Positions 19,278-26,965 of a stretch of 64,000 nucleotides of DNA are shown in pieces. Under the pieces are notes generated by a model, which ran no database searches, was not told the origin of the DNA, and saw only the letters and a list, made by a program, of their open reading frames with translations. Origin of the DNA: SZUA-35 sp963781035 (GTDB lineage Bacteria > Actinomycetota > Acidimicrobiia > Acidimicrobiales > SZUA-35); the NCBI GenBank assembly GCA_963781035.1, contig CAWAEN010000009.1, positions 565,205 through 629,204 on the forward strand, read 5' to 3'. Within the stretch, counting starts at the first letter, position 1. Each line of letters opens with the position of its first letter. Made by a program: the position numbers and the translations under genes.

Positions 19278-20174
19278 TCAGCCGATGGCGAGCGCATCCT
19301 CGCGGGTTCCGAGTGACGCCTGGGCGCCTCGTCTGGTGACAGCAACGGCGGCAACTCGGGCCGCCCATCTGGCCGCGTCCAAGACCGACGAGCCGGCGGC
19401 GAGACCATCGGCGAGACCACCGCAGAACGCGTCGCCGGCGGCAGTCGTGTCGACGACCGCCACCGATACGACGGGAACGACCTCGACCGTCGATCCCTCG
19501 ACGACCAGCGCGCCGTCGCCCCCGAGCGTCACCACGACCGCATCGACGGAGCTGAGCAGCCGGGCCTGGTCGACGAGATCATCGATGGACTGGCCACGTT
19601 CGGCCCCGACCAGCATGGCGAGCTCACCCTGATTGGGCACCACGACCGAGGACAGGGCGAGGACTCGCTCGAGATCTTCGGAGTGACCTCGGGCCGGAGC
19701 GGGGTTCAGGATCAGCCGGCCGGGTGAACCGGCGACGGCGGCGATCGCGGGCAATGGCACCTCGAACTGGGCGAGGAGCACAGACGGCGTTGTTGCCACC
19801 AGCGCCCGCTCGACGTCCTCGGCAGACAGACGAGCGTTGGCGCCGGGACTCACGGTGATCGAGTTCTCTCCGTCGGCGGACACCGCGATCATCGCCAGGC
19901 CGGACGGCACGTCGGCCAGCACGCGCCCGGCGAACGCGACACCGGCACCATCGAGCGATGCGAGCAACTGCTCACCGGCTGCGTCGGCGCCGACGCAGCC
20001 AACGAAGGCCACCGAACGCCCGAGCCTGGCCGCGGCAACAGCCTGGTTGGCACCCTTGCCTCCGGGCGACCACAAGGCGTCGCCGCCGAGCACGGTCTCG
20101 CCCGGCAGCGCCAGATGCTCGACCGGTACCGAGACGTCGAGGTTCGCACTCCCGATGACCAGGATCTCGCTCAT
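19278..20174 (-). CDS. rbsK: Ribokinase
   Basis: PfkB-family sugar kinase phosphorylating ribose (or deoxyribose) with ATP. The N-terminal signature GGKGANQAVAAARLG and C-terminal DTTAAGDAFCGGLADGL (catalytic Asp about residue 248, anion hole GAGD replaced by AAGD as in ribokinases) are intact, and the 298-residue length is normal. The motif set (NLDVSVPVEHLALPGETVLG) favours ribokinase over fructokinase. No ribose transporter is adjacent, so it may salvage ribose from nucleosides. Confidence 0.9.
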   Translation of the reverse strand: MSEILVIGSANLDVSVPVEHLALPGETVLGGDALWSPGGKGANQAVAAARLGRSVAFVGCVGADAAGEQLLASLDGAGVAFAGRVLADVPSGLAMIAVSADGENSITVSPGANARLSAEDVERALVATTPSVLLAQFEVPLPAIAAVAGSPGRLILNPAPARGHSEDLERVLALSSVVVPNQGELAMLVGAERGQSIDDLVDQARLLSSVDAVVVTLGGDGALVVEGSTVEVVPVVSVAVVDTTAAGDAFCGGLADGLAAGSSVLDAARWAARVAAVAVTRRGAQASLGTREDALAIG

Positions 20175-20196
20175 CCGAGTCGCCCCGTTCGTGCCA

Positions 20197-20424
20197 TCAC
20201 TTCAAGGCGTCGAAGATCTCTTTGCATTCCGGGCAGATCGGGAACTTCTCCGGGTCCCGGCTTGGTACCCATTTCTTGCCGCACAGTGCTTCGAGCGGGG
20301 TCCCCTCGATCGCGCTCGGCATGATGGACTTCTTCTTCACATAGTGCGAGAAGCGGTCATGGTCACCAGGGTCGCTGAGCGACGTGTCGACGACGTCATC
20401 GAGAAGGGTGTCGGTATCAGACAT
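20197..20424 (-). CDS. DUF3039 family small protein
   Basis: A 75-residue actinobacterial DUF3039 protein, function unknown. The pattern GDHDRFSHYVKKKSIMPSA, then LCGKKWVPSRDPEKFPICP and CKEIFDAL gives three cysteines (C...C-x-x-C) that with a His could bind zinc. Start at MSDTDTLL (20424) rather than the MMA three codons earlier. It lies between ribokinase and the thioredoxin-like lipoprotein on the same strand, with short gaps. Confidence 0.85.
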   Translation of the reverse strand: MSDTDTLLDDVVDTSLSDPGDHDRFSHYVKKKSIMPSAIEGTPLEALCGKKWVPSRDPEKFPICPECKEIFDALK

Positions 20425-20439
20425 GGCCATCATCTTGGC

Positions 20440-21240
20440 TCAACCGGTCGCCGTCGCCAACCACAGCTGCTCGATGATGTCAGGAGGGATCTCACCGGCC
20501 GACCTGGTGACGACCTGGTGATCAGCGTTCAGATAGACCGAGAAGGGGAACCCACCGGCGCCGAAGGCCAGCAGAGCGTCGAATTCTTCGGAGTCGCGAA
20601 TGATCGGACCACGCCATCCCTCGTCCTGGAGCCAGGTCTGAGGCGGATAGTTCTCGTCGTCCTGGCGTACCGCAGTGGACACGATCACGAGCTCCATCCC
20701 GTCCGGCAACGCCCCGGACTCGATGAGGTCCAGCACTGCAGGGACCTCCCGCTGGCAGTGCGGACACCAGTGAGCCACGAACATGACGACCCGAGGGGTT
20801 CCGTCAGCCACGATCTCGACCGGCGAACCTGCGAAGTCGGTACCGGAGATCTCCGGCGCCGTCTGGCCGATGGCGGGGTCGTTGTCCGGTTCGGTCACCG
20901 GGATCTGCGATGGCATGCGGTCGAGCGGCTGCCCGGTGACAGCGATCGCTGCGGTCTGATCACCCAGTGGCGGGAACGGCGCCAGATCCTCCGAGGTCGA
21001 GGTGGTCGTGCCATCGATGGCGCCGCTGTCCTCGGTGGCGGGAGCGGTGCTGTCGCCGGCGGTGCTTTCGTCGGCGACCGGTGCCGTGGTGACGCTGTCG
21101 TCGGTGACCGGTGCCGTGGTCTCGGAGCCGGTGTCGGCAGGAATGGCAGCATCGGCCGTCGGCTCGGAGGAACAGCCTGCTGCGATCATGGCGACGACGA
21201 TGACGAGGCCGCACGAACGGGCCGAGCTGCGAGGGGACAT
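20440..21240 (-). CDS. TlpA-like thioredoxin-fold lipoprotein
   Basis: Exported thiol-disulfide protein. ATG 21240 gives a signal sequence with a basic start (SPRSSARSCG), hydrophobic core and lipobox-like AAGC, then a long Thr/Glu/Ala-rich linker (about residues 25-100) and a thioredoxin domain. The redox motif is WCPHC in MFVAHWCPHCQREVPAVLDL, and the cis-Pro is in AGGFPFSVYLN. A likely role is reducing or oxidising cysteines outside the membrane. It is divergent to the peroxiredoxin gene at 21321; the 80-nt gap presumably holds both promoters. Confidence 0.85.
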   Translation of the reverse strand: MSPRSSARSCGLVIVVAMIAAGCSSEPTADAAIPADTGSETTAPVTDDSVTTAPVADESTAGDSTAPATEDSGAIDGTTTSTSEDLAPFPPLGDQTAAIAVTGQPLDRMPSQIPVTEPDNDPAIGQTAPEISGTDFAGSPVEIVADGTPRVVMFVAHWCPHCQREVPAVLDLIESGALPDGMELVIVSTAVRQDDENYPPQTWLQDEGWRGPIIRDSEEFDALLAFGAGGFPFSVYLNADHQVVTRSAGEIPPDIIEQLWLATATG

Positions 21241-21320
21241 CGATCCATCGTGACACGCCGGAGTGAATGAGACGGGGCAGCTACGATGCGTCTCGACCTT
21301 TCGAACGCAGGAGACCACTC

Positions 21321-21782
21321 ATGCTGGACACCGGCATCCCCGCACCACCGTTCACCGCTCCGGACCAGGATGGAAGCACCTTCGACCTGTCGGCCGAGCG
21401 AGGACACTGGTTGCTGCTCTGGTGGTATCCGAAGGCGGCCACTCCCGGTTGAACGCTGCAAGGACAGGGCTTGCGTGATCAGGCCCAGATGTACGCTGAC
21501 GCCGACTGCCGCGTGGTCGGCATCTCGTTCGACACCCCCGAGGACAACTCCGCGTTTCGGTCAGCCCAGAGCTTTCCGTTCGACCTGTTGTCCGACATCG
21601 ATCGATCCATCGGGAGCAGCTACGGCGTGCTCCGCCAGCCGGATGACCCGTTCGCCGACTATCCGCAACGCATCAGCTACCTGATCGATCCCGAGGGGAT
21701 CATCGCCAAGAGCTACGAGGTCGATGATCCGAGCGGTCACGCCGCCGAGGTGCTCGCCGACCTCGCCGCGCTGAAGTCCTGA
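21321..21782 (+). CDS. Bcp-type peroxiredoxin with in-frame TGA at the peroxidatic position (probable selenoprotein)
   Basis: Thiol (seleno) peroxidase of the AhpC/TSA, Bcp/PrxQ class. From ATG 21321 (AGGAGA upstream) the frame gives MLDTGIPAPPFTAPDQDG ... LLLWWYPKAATPG, then TGA at 21450-21452, then in the same frame TLQGQGLRDQAQMYADADCRVVGISFD to the stop at 21782. Read through, it is 153 residues, the usual Bcp length, and the TGA is codon 44, matching Cys45 of E. coli Bcp in TPGCT. No frame change is needed, unlike the broken genes elsewhere in this window. The resolving-Cys position five residues on is Gln. Selenocysteine insertion is the best reading; a C-to-A substitution error (TGC to TGA) is the alternative. 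Confidence 0.8.
21467..21486 (+). promoter_or_regulatory. Candidate bacterial SECIS hairpin
   Basis: GGGCTTG pairs with CAGGCCC (7 bp, one G-U) around the 6-nt loop CGTGAT. The loop starts 21 nt after the in-frame TGA and has G among its first two bases. As I recall the published bacterial SECIS consensus, the loop lies about 16-37 nt from UGA, has 3-14 nt and begins with a G in the first two positions; this hairpin satisfies all three. An overlapping alternative stem (GCAAG/CTTGC, loop GACAGGG) is closer to the TGA and fits less well. Confidence 0.55.
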
Positions 21783-21804
21783 CGCCGGGTCGGCTGAACC
21801 AACT

Positions 21805-21896
21805 CAGAGCGGAGGTCCCGGAGCGATCGTGTCAGAGCGGAGGTCCCGGAGCGATCGTGTCAGAGCGGAGGTCCCGGAGCGATCGTGTCAGAGCGG
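21805..21896. repeat. Three perfect 28-bp tandem repeats plus an 8-bp partial copy
   Basis: A 28-bp unit beginning CAGAGCGGAGGTCCCGGAGC occurs at 21805-21832, 21833-21860 and 21861-21888, followed by its first 8 bases. The array lies between the convergent peroxiredoxin and 5-FTHF cyclo-ligase genes and runs into the last codons of the latter. Confidence 0.85.
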
Positions 21897-22448
21897 CAGG
21901 GGGACCACACCGATCTCGGTGGCGAGATGGGTCATCGGGATGTCGAAGGTGTCGACGGGGATGTGGTCGACGATGAACCCGTCACTCACGCCGACCCGGG
22001 CGACCGATGGTGCGAGGCGGGCGAGGAACCTGTCGTAGTAGCCGGCTCCGAAACCCAGCCGCCCGCCGTGGCGATCGAAGGCCAGTCCGGGAACGAGCAC
22101 CACATCGATTTCGCTGTCGAGAATCGCAGGCGCTCCGATCACGGGTTGCTCGTAGCCGAACCGATGCCGTTCACGTGGGCCACGCCCATCGTGCACGGTG
22201 AGGTCGCGACCGTGAACCGGTGTGCGCGTGATGGCGAGTCGACGAGCGGGTACGTCGTCGAACAACGATCGGAGATCGGGTTCGCCAGGCATCGGATCGA
22301 ATGAAACCACCCATGCGCCGGTTCGCGTCGCGAGGAAGCGCCGGATGCCGGCACACAACCGACGGTGATCGACGGTGAGGTCTGACCGGTTGCGCTGAGC
22401 CTGCAACCGCAGACGCTTCTTGGCGGCAGCGATGTCGTCGGAATCCAC
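21888..22448 (-). CDS. 5-formyltetrahydrofolate cyclo-ligase
   Basis: ATP-dependent enzyme converting 5-formyl-THF to 5,10-methenyl-THF in folate metabolism. The diagnostic RLGFGAGYYDRFL motif is near residue 130, and the N-terminal AAAKKRLRLQAQRNRS and PGLAFDRHGGRLGFG match the family. 186 residues, normal length. The final codons overlap the 28-bp tandem repeat array, so the C-terminus has been shaped by, or gave rise to, the duplication. Upstream 180 nt before the next gene hold nothing I can identify. Confidence 0.9.
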   Translation of the reverse strand: MDSDDIAAAKKRLRLQAQRNRSDLTVDHRRLCAGIRRFLATRTGAWVVSFDPMPGEPDLRSLFDDVPARRLAITRTPVHGRDLTVHDGRGPRERHRFGYEQPVIGAPAILDSEIDVVLVPGLAFDRHGGRLGFGAGYYDRFLARLAPSVARVGVSDGFIVDHIPVDTFDIPMTHLATEIGVVPLPL

Positions 22449-22629
22449 TGACGATCGATCCTAGTCACGAGACCCGGCGGGGGGCTTTTGTCGGTCATTT
22501 GCGACAGGAGGTGATACCCCTACCACCAGCAGTGAGGACGACCTGGGTCAAACCACCCTGAACACCCAACCAGCACCGAGAATTCGCTAGACATCGGTTG
22601 ACGCAGTCCCGCTGCGCGCCGCCCCGCCG

Positions 22630-23600
22630 ATGACAGATCTTCTTCTCGCCCTCCGCTCTCCTCGCCTCGGTCTCGCCATCGCGCTCTCGACCCTGACAGC
22701 TCTGGTCGTCGCGGGCCCCATCGGCTATCAGGCGATGAATGCACGAAGCCAGCAGGTCGCGCTCGACAGTGCGCTTCCCGTGTCGTCGATGCCGTCCCCC
22801 GTCGAGGAGGATCCAGAGGCATCTGTCTCGCTGGTCGATCAGCCGACCACCACGGTCGAGACGTGGGCCGAGGCCGCCGGACCCACTGCGACCGCGCCGA
22901 CCCAGCCACCGCCGACACCGAGACCGCCGGCACCGACATCACCACCATCGGTCGCTCCATCGGTCGCACCGCCGAGCACGGGCCCCGGACCCACGCCTCC
23001 GACGGTGCAGCGGCCGACGACCATCGAAACCTCGAGGTCGACGACATCGATCACGTCACCGACCACCCCGTCCGGCCCGACGGTCACCGATCCCCTGATC
23101 ACCAGCACGACCATCAGCTCGGCACCTGTCACTCCCCCGCCGCCGACGACGAGCACGCCGTCGACAACCGTCGTGTGCGCCCCCACGCCGACGAACACTG
23201 CTGACCGCTCGTCGACCACCGATCTGTGTCCCGAGACCACGACCGCCGTCACACCGTCGACCACGGTTGCCGGGACCTCCAGCACCGAGGGCACCACGGA
23301 CACGACCGATGGCAGCAGCGCCAACGTCATCGGCGGCACGGTGCCTGACGACACAGGCACCACCACAACTCCGCCGACCACAGCACCCCCGACCACAACA
23401 CCCCCGACCACAACACCCCCGACCACAACACCCCCGACCACAACACCCCCGACCACGACACCACGCCGACCGTGCCCGTCGAGGAGTCCGCCGGTGTCAC
23501 AGACGATGACCCAGCCCCGGTCGAGGACCTCGAGGAACCGGCCGACGAGCCAGCTCCCGTCGACGCGACGCCGCCGGCATCAGACGACATCACGGCCTGA
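22630..23600 (+). CDS. PT-rich anchored surface protein (frameshifted)
   Basis: A protein with one N-terminal hydrophobic helix (LGLAIALSTLTALVVAGPIGY, about residues 15-35) and then a long Pro/Thr/Ser-rich extracytoplasmic region, including five or so PPTTT units encoded by perfect 15-bp repeats around 23390-23455. The repeats end in a frame change near 23460; the other frame continues with an acidic tail (DDDPAPVEDLEEPADEPAPVD) to TGA 23600. No globular domain is recognised; it may be a stalk or glycosylated spacer. It precedes the CHASE kinase by 48 nt on the same strand, so the two may be co-expressed. Confidence 0.6.
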
Positions 23601-23647
23601 TCGAGTCGACCCGCTCATACCACTGCACCGGCTGACGAAGCTGCGGT

Positions 23648-25876
23648 GTGGTCTCGACTCTTCCGTCACGCGTCCAAAGTGCGTTCCGAGCGCTCGGACG
23701 ACGGCGGATCGCCGGGCTGTCGTTTCTGTTGTTGCTGACCGTCGGCGCCAGCGTGTCGCTCTGGCGGACGGCGTCGAGAACCGAGGCCGCAGAGGCGACC
23801 GATCACACTGACGTCGTCGCCACGGCGTTGAGTCGGCGCGTCGCTGCCTACGACGAGGTGTTGTACGGCCTCCGCGGCGCCGTCGTCTCCGGGCTGGACA
23901 GTGGAGACCCGACCCGCGCCTTCGGCCACGACGAGTTCGACGCCTACATGCGATCACTCGATCTCGAGCGGCGCTACCCCGGCGCTCAGGTTGTCGGGAT
24001 CGCTCCGCTCGTCGATCGCTCGGACCTCTCCACCTTCGTCAACGACATCACCGCAAGCGAGGTCGATGCCGGCGGGCAGTACCCGACCTTCGAGATCTAC
24101 CCCGAAACCTCTGACGACCTCCTCCTCCCGATCTCCTATGTCCACCCGATCATCGGAAACGAGAACGCGTACGGTCTCGACTTCTACAGCGAGGAGATCC
24201 GTCGCAACGCAGCGGATCAAGCGCGGGACACCGGCCTTCCTTCGGCGACCGAACCGGTCACGCTGGTTCAGGAGACAGAATCCCAGCACGCGTTCCTCGT
24301 CATGGTTCCGCTCTATCGCGGCGGCATCACCCCGTCGACGGTCGAGGAACGCCGAGCAGAGTTCACCGGCGTTGTCTACGCCGCCTTCCGCATGGGTGAT
24401 CTCGTCAACGGCGTGGTGAACACCGGATCGAACGACGTGCTCGAGATCTACTCGATGCCGGCCGATGAGCCGCTCGACAGCGACATCGGCAGCCTCGATC
24501 CAGACGCCCTGATCTACAGCCGCTTGACGCGGCTGACGGGTTCGACCGCTGCTCCAGAAGAACGAACCGTGGTCGACATCGACGGCCAACGGTGGACCAT
24601 CGTCGCAACCCGACCGGGGTCCGGCACCCAAGCCGCCGTCGTCTTGCCGTTCATCGTCCTCATCGGCGGTCTGAGTGCCATCGCTCTGCTCCTGGCCACG
24701 ATGTCGGCCGGCCTGCGAGCCGAGCAGGCCAACGACGCAAAGTCCGAGTTCCTGTCGCGCATGAGCCACGAACTGCGCACGCCGCTCAACGCCGTCATCG
24801 GCTTCTCCCAACTCCTCAAGATGGACGAGCCGAGGGCGGCACAACAGGCAAGTCTCGATCAGATCGAGCACGCCGGCCAGCATCTACTCGAGCTCATCAA
24901 CGACGTCCTCGAGATCTCGCGTATCGAGACGGGCTCCATCGAGATCGACCTGACGACCATCCATGTTCGCAGAGTCGCCGGCCACGTGATCGAGCTCCTG
25001 CAACCGGCCGCCGAGGCCGGCGGCATCAAACTCACCCTCCGCGGTGCAGACGCGTGGGTGATCGGCGACGAGCGTGGAATCCGCCAGACGCTGCTCAACC
25101 TCTGCAGCAACGCCATCAAGTACAACCGGCCGGGCGGCACCGCCACGATCTCGATGGCACCGATCAGCTCCACGACCGTGCGCATCTCGGTGATCGACAC
25201 CGGCATCGGCATCTCATCGGACGACATCTCCCGCCTGTTCCAGCCCTTCGACCGCCTGGCCGCTGCCCAGTCGACCATCGAAGGCGTCGGTCTCGGGCTC
25301 GTGCTGACGAAGAAGCTGGTCGAGGAGATGGGCGGCAGCATCGGGGTTCGCTCCACGCTCGGCTCGGGGTCGCGATTCTGGTTCGATCTTCCGATCGGCG
25401 CGAGAACCGGCCCGTCCGAGCTGGACATGCCCGCGCGAAAGCTGACTCCGACGGCGACGACAACGCCCCTCGCCCGATCGGAACGTCGACATGTCCTTCT
25501 CATCGAGGACAACGCAGCCAACCAGATCGTCCTCGAACACGTGGTGTCCGCCCACGATGGGGTCGATCTCCACGTCGCCGCGGACGGCGACACCGCCATC
25601 GAGATTGCAGGCCGACATCGCCTGGACCTCGTTGTCCTCGATCTCACCCTTGCCGACACCTCGTCCGTCGATCTGATCGCACGTGTGCGATCCCTCCAGA
25701 CAGAGGAGTTCACCCTGGTCCTGTTGACCAGCGCAGACGTCGACGCAGCGTCCGACGCCGCCCTCGTCCGAGCCGACGCCACGCTGGCGCGACCGCTCGA
25801 CATCGCAGCGACTCGGCAAGTGATCGAGCGCCTGCTCGGTCCCGTCTACGCGAGCAGTGGGACAAGAGCGATGTAG
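23648..25876 (+). CDS. CHASE-domain hybrid sensor histidine kinase
   Basis: 742-residue membrane sensor. Order: first TM (IAGLSFLLLLTVGASVSL, about 20-38), extracytoplasmic CHASE domain (about 50-310, with LSRRVAAYDEVLYGLRG and PLYRGG), second TM (AVVLPFIVLIGGLSAIALLL, about 330), HisKA with FLSRMSHELRTPLNAVIGF (phospho-His about 373), HATPase with LLNLCSNAIKYN, DTGIGIS and GLGLVLTKKL, and a C-terminal receiver (HVLLIEDNAANQIVLE; acceptor Asp in LDLVVLDLTL). CHASE domains sense small extracellular ligands. It overlaps the convergent antiporter gene by 31 nt. A separate output protein is not adjacent. Confidence 0.93.
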   Translation: MVSTLPSRVQSAFRALGRRRIAGLSFLLLLTVGASVSLWRTASRTEAAEATDHTDVVATALSRRVAAYDEVLYGLRGAVVSGLDSGDPTRAFGHDEFDAYMRSLDLERRYPGAQVVGIAPLVDRSDLSTFVNDITASEVDAGGQYPTFEIYPETSDDLLLPISYVHPIIGNENAYGLDFYSEEIRRNAADQARDTGLPSATEPVTLVQETESQHAFLVMVPLYRGGITPSTVEERRAEFTGVVYAAFRMGDLVNGVVNTGSNDVLEIYSMPADEPLDSDIGSLDPDALIYSRLTRLTGSTAAPEERTVVDIDGQRWTIVATRPGSGTQAAVVLPFIVLIGGLSAIALLLATMSAGLRAEQANDAKSEFLSRMSHELRTPLNAVIGFSQLLKMDEPRAAQQASLDQIEHAGQHLLELINDVLEISRIETGSIEIDLTTIHVRRVAGHVIELLQPAAEAGGIKLTLRGADAWVIGDERGIRQTLLNLCSNAIKYNRPGGTATISMAPISSTTVRISVIDTGIGISSDDISRLFQPFDRLAAAQSTIEGVGLGLVLTKKLVEEMGGSIGVRSTLGSGSRFWFDLPIGARTGPSELDMPARKLTPTATTTPLARSERRHVLLIEDNAANQIVLEHVVSAHDGVDLHVAADGDTAIEIAGRHRLDLVVLDLTLADTSSVDLIARVRSLQTEEFTLVLLTSADVDAASDAALVRADATLARPLDIAATRQVIERLLGPVYASSGTRAM

Positions 25877-26793
25877 ACCACGATCAAGAACACGCCCTCG
25901 CCCCGTTTGATCGTGTGTGATGTCCTCATTGCCAGCCACGCCGAGGCGGCAACAACCACTGCGGCAAGGGCACCAACGGTCGTCAGGGTCGTGTTGTCGA
26001 TTCCCGGCGCGCCGATCAGCCCGACCACACCGCCGACGCCGAGCGCGTTGAAGAGATTCGATCCGAGCAGATTGCCGACGATGAGATCTGTCTCCCGTCG
26101 TCTGGCGGACTGGATCACGGTGACGAGCTCTGGCAGCGACGTTCCGACCGCAACCATGGTGGCCCCGACAAACGCCTCGGACAACTGGGCCCGGTCAGCG
26201 ACCTCGAGCGCCCCCCACAACAGAAGCTGCGCCGCCCCGATCGTTCCGACCAGGCCGACGATCGTCCGCCCGGCCTCGTGGCCGACCCGATGTGCGGACG
26301 GTTCTGCGAGCTCCACGACATCCAATTCGATCGGGTCGTTGGTCGATCCTCGTGTGACCGCGATCAACGCACCGGCCATCGCCAGAATCAGCACGGCACC
26401 TTCGAGACGGCTGATCCCGCCCCCCTGGACGACAACGGCAAAGAGCACGACTGCACCGAGTACGAGCGGTGCTTCTCGCCTCACCGTGCGAGAGACAACG
26501 GTGAGCGGCACGACGATTGCCCCGAGGCCGAGCAGCAGCGACAGGTTCGCGATGTTCGATCCGATGACGTTGCCGATCGCCACCTCGGGTTCGCCGCCGG
26601 CCGCTGCGATCGCTGACACGATGAGCTCGGGTGCGCTGGTGCCGAATCCGACGATCACCACGCCGACGAGGAGCGGAGAGATGTTCCGGAGCAGCGCGAC
26701 ACGCGAGGCGCCGAGTACGAATTGATCGGCTGACCACGCAAGCACGATCACGCCGCCGATGATGGCGGTGATGGCAATCAGCACGACGGGCAC
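25846..26793 (-). CDS. Calcium/sodium antiporter, CaCA family (YrbG-like)
   Basis: Inner-membrane cation exchanger of 315 residues. The two alpha repeats that form the ion path are clear: GFGTSAPELIVSAIAA with GNVIGSNIANLSLLLG in the N half, and AVGTSLPELVTVIQSA with GNLLGSNLFNALGVGG in the C half, in inverted topology with about ten helices. An acidic cytoplasmic loop (NDPIELDVVELAEP) separates them. It likely exports Ca2+ in exchange for Na+ or H+. It is convergent to the CHASE kinase, with overlapping 3' ends. Confidence 0.92.
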   Translation of the reverse strand: MPVVLIAITAIIGGVIVLAWSADQFVLGASRVALLRNISPLLVGVVIVGFGTSAPELIVSAIAAAGGEPEVAIGNVIGSNIANLSLLLGLGAIVVPLTVVSRTVRREAPLVLGAVVLFAVVVQGGGISRLEGAVLILAMAGALIAVTRGSTNDPIELDVVELAEPSAHRVGHEAGRTIVGLVGTIGAAQLLLWGALEVADRAQLSEAFVGATMVAVGTSLPELVTVIQSARRRETDLIVGNLLGSNLFNALGVGGVVGLIGAPGIDNTTLTTVGALAAVVVAASAWLAMRTSHTIKRGEGVFLIVVYIALVPLLA

Positions 26794-26875
26794 GAAGTGA
26801 GGGATCGGCGGATCTTGCCGGACACGGGGGACGCTCCTTGGATGGCCCCGATGGCCGCTCGCCCTCGGGTACGCC

Positions 26876-26904
26876 AGAACCCGTCGCCGGAAGCGACGGG
26901 TTCT
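26876..26904 (-). terminator. Perfect 12-bp hairpin after nrdJ
   Basis: AGAACCCGTCGC, a 5-nt loop (TTCCG on the minus strand) and its exact complement, starting 62 nt beyond the nrdJ stop on the transcript. No T-tract. It lies in the 172-nt gap before the antiporter gene, which otherwise shows nothing. Confidence 0.65.
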
Positions 26905-26965
26905 CCGCGTGTTCGATGCAACTGGACAGATGCAGTTCGCACTGGCGGTTCAGCGCGAACTCACA

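Noticed and set aside
23387..23460. CRISPR-like array of 15-bp repeats
   Set aside because: The repeats are contiguous, without spacers, and encode PPTTT units of a surface protein.
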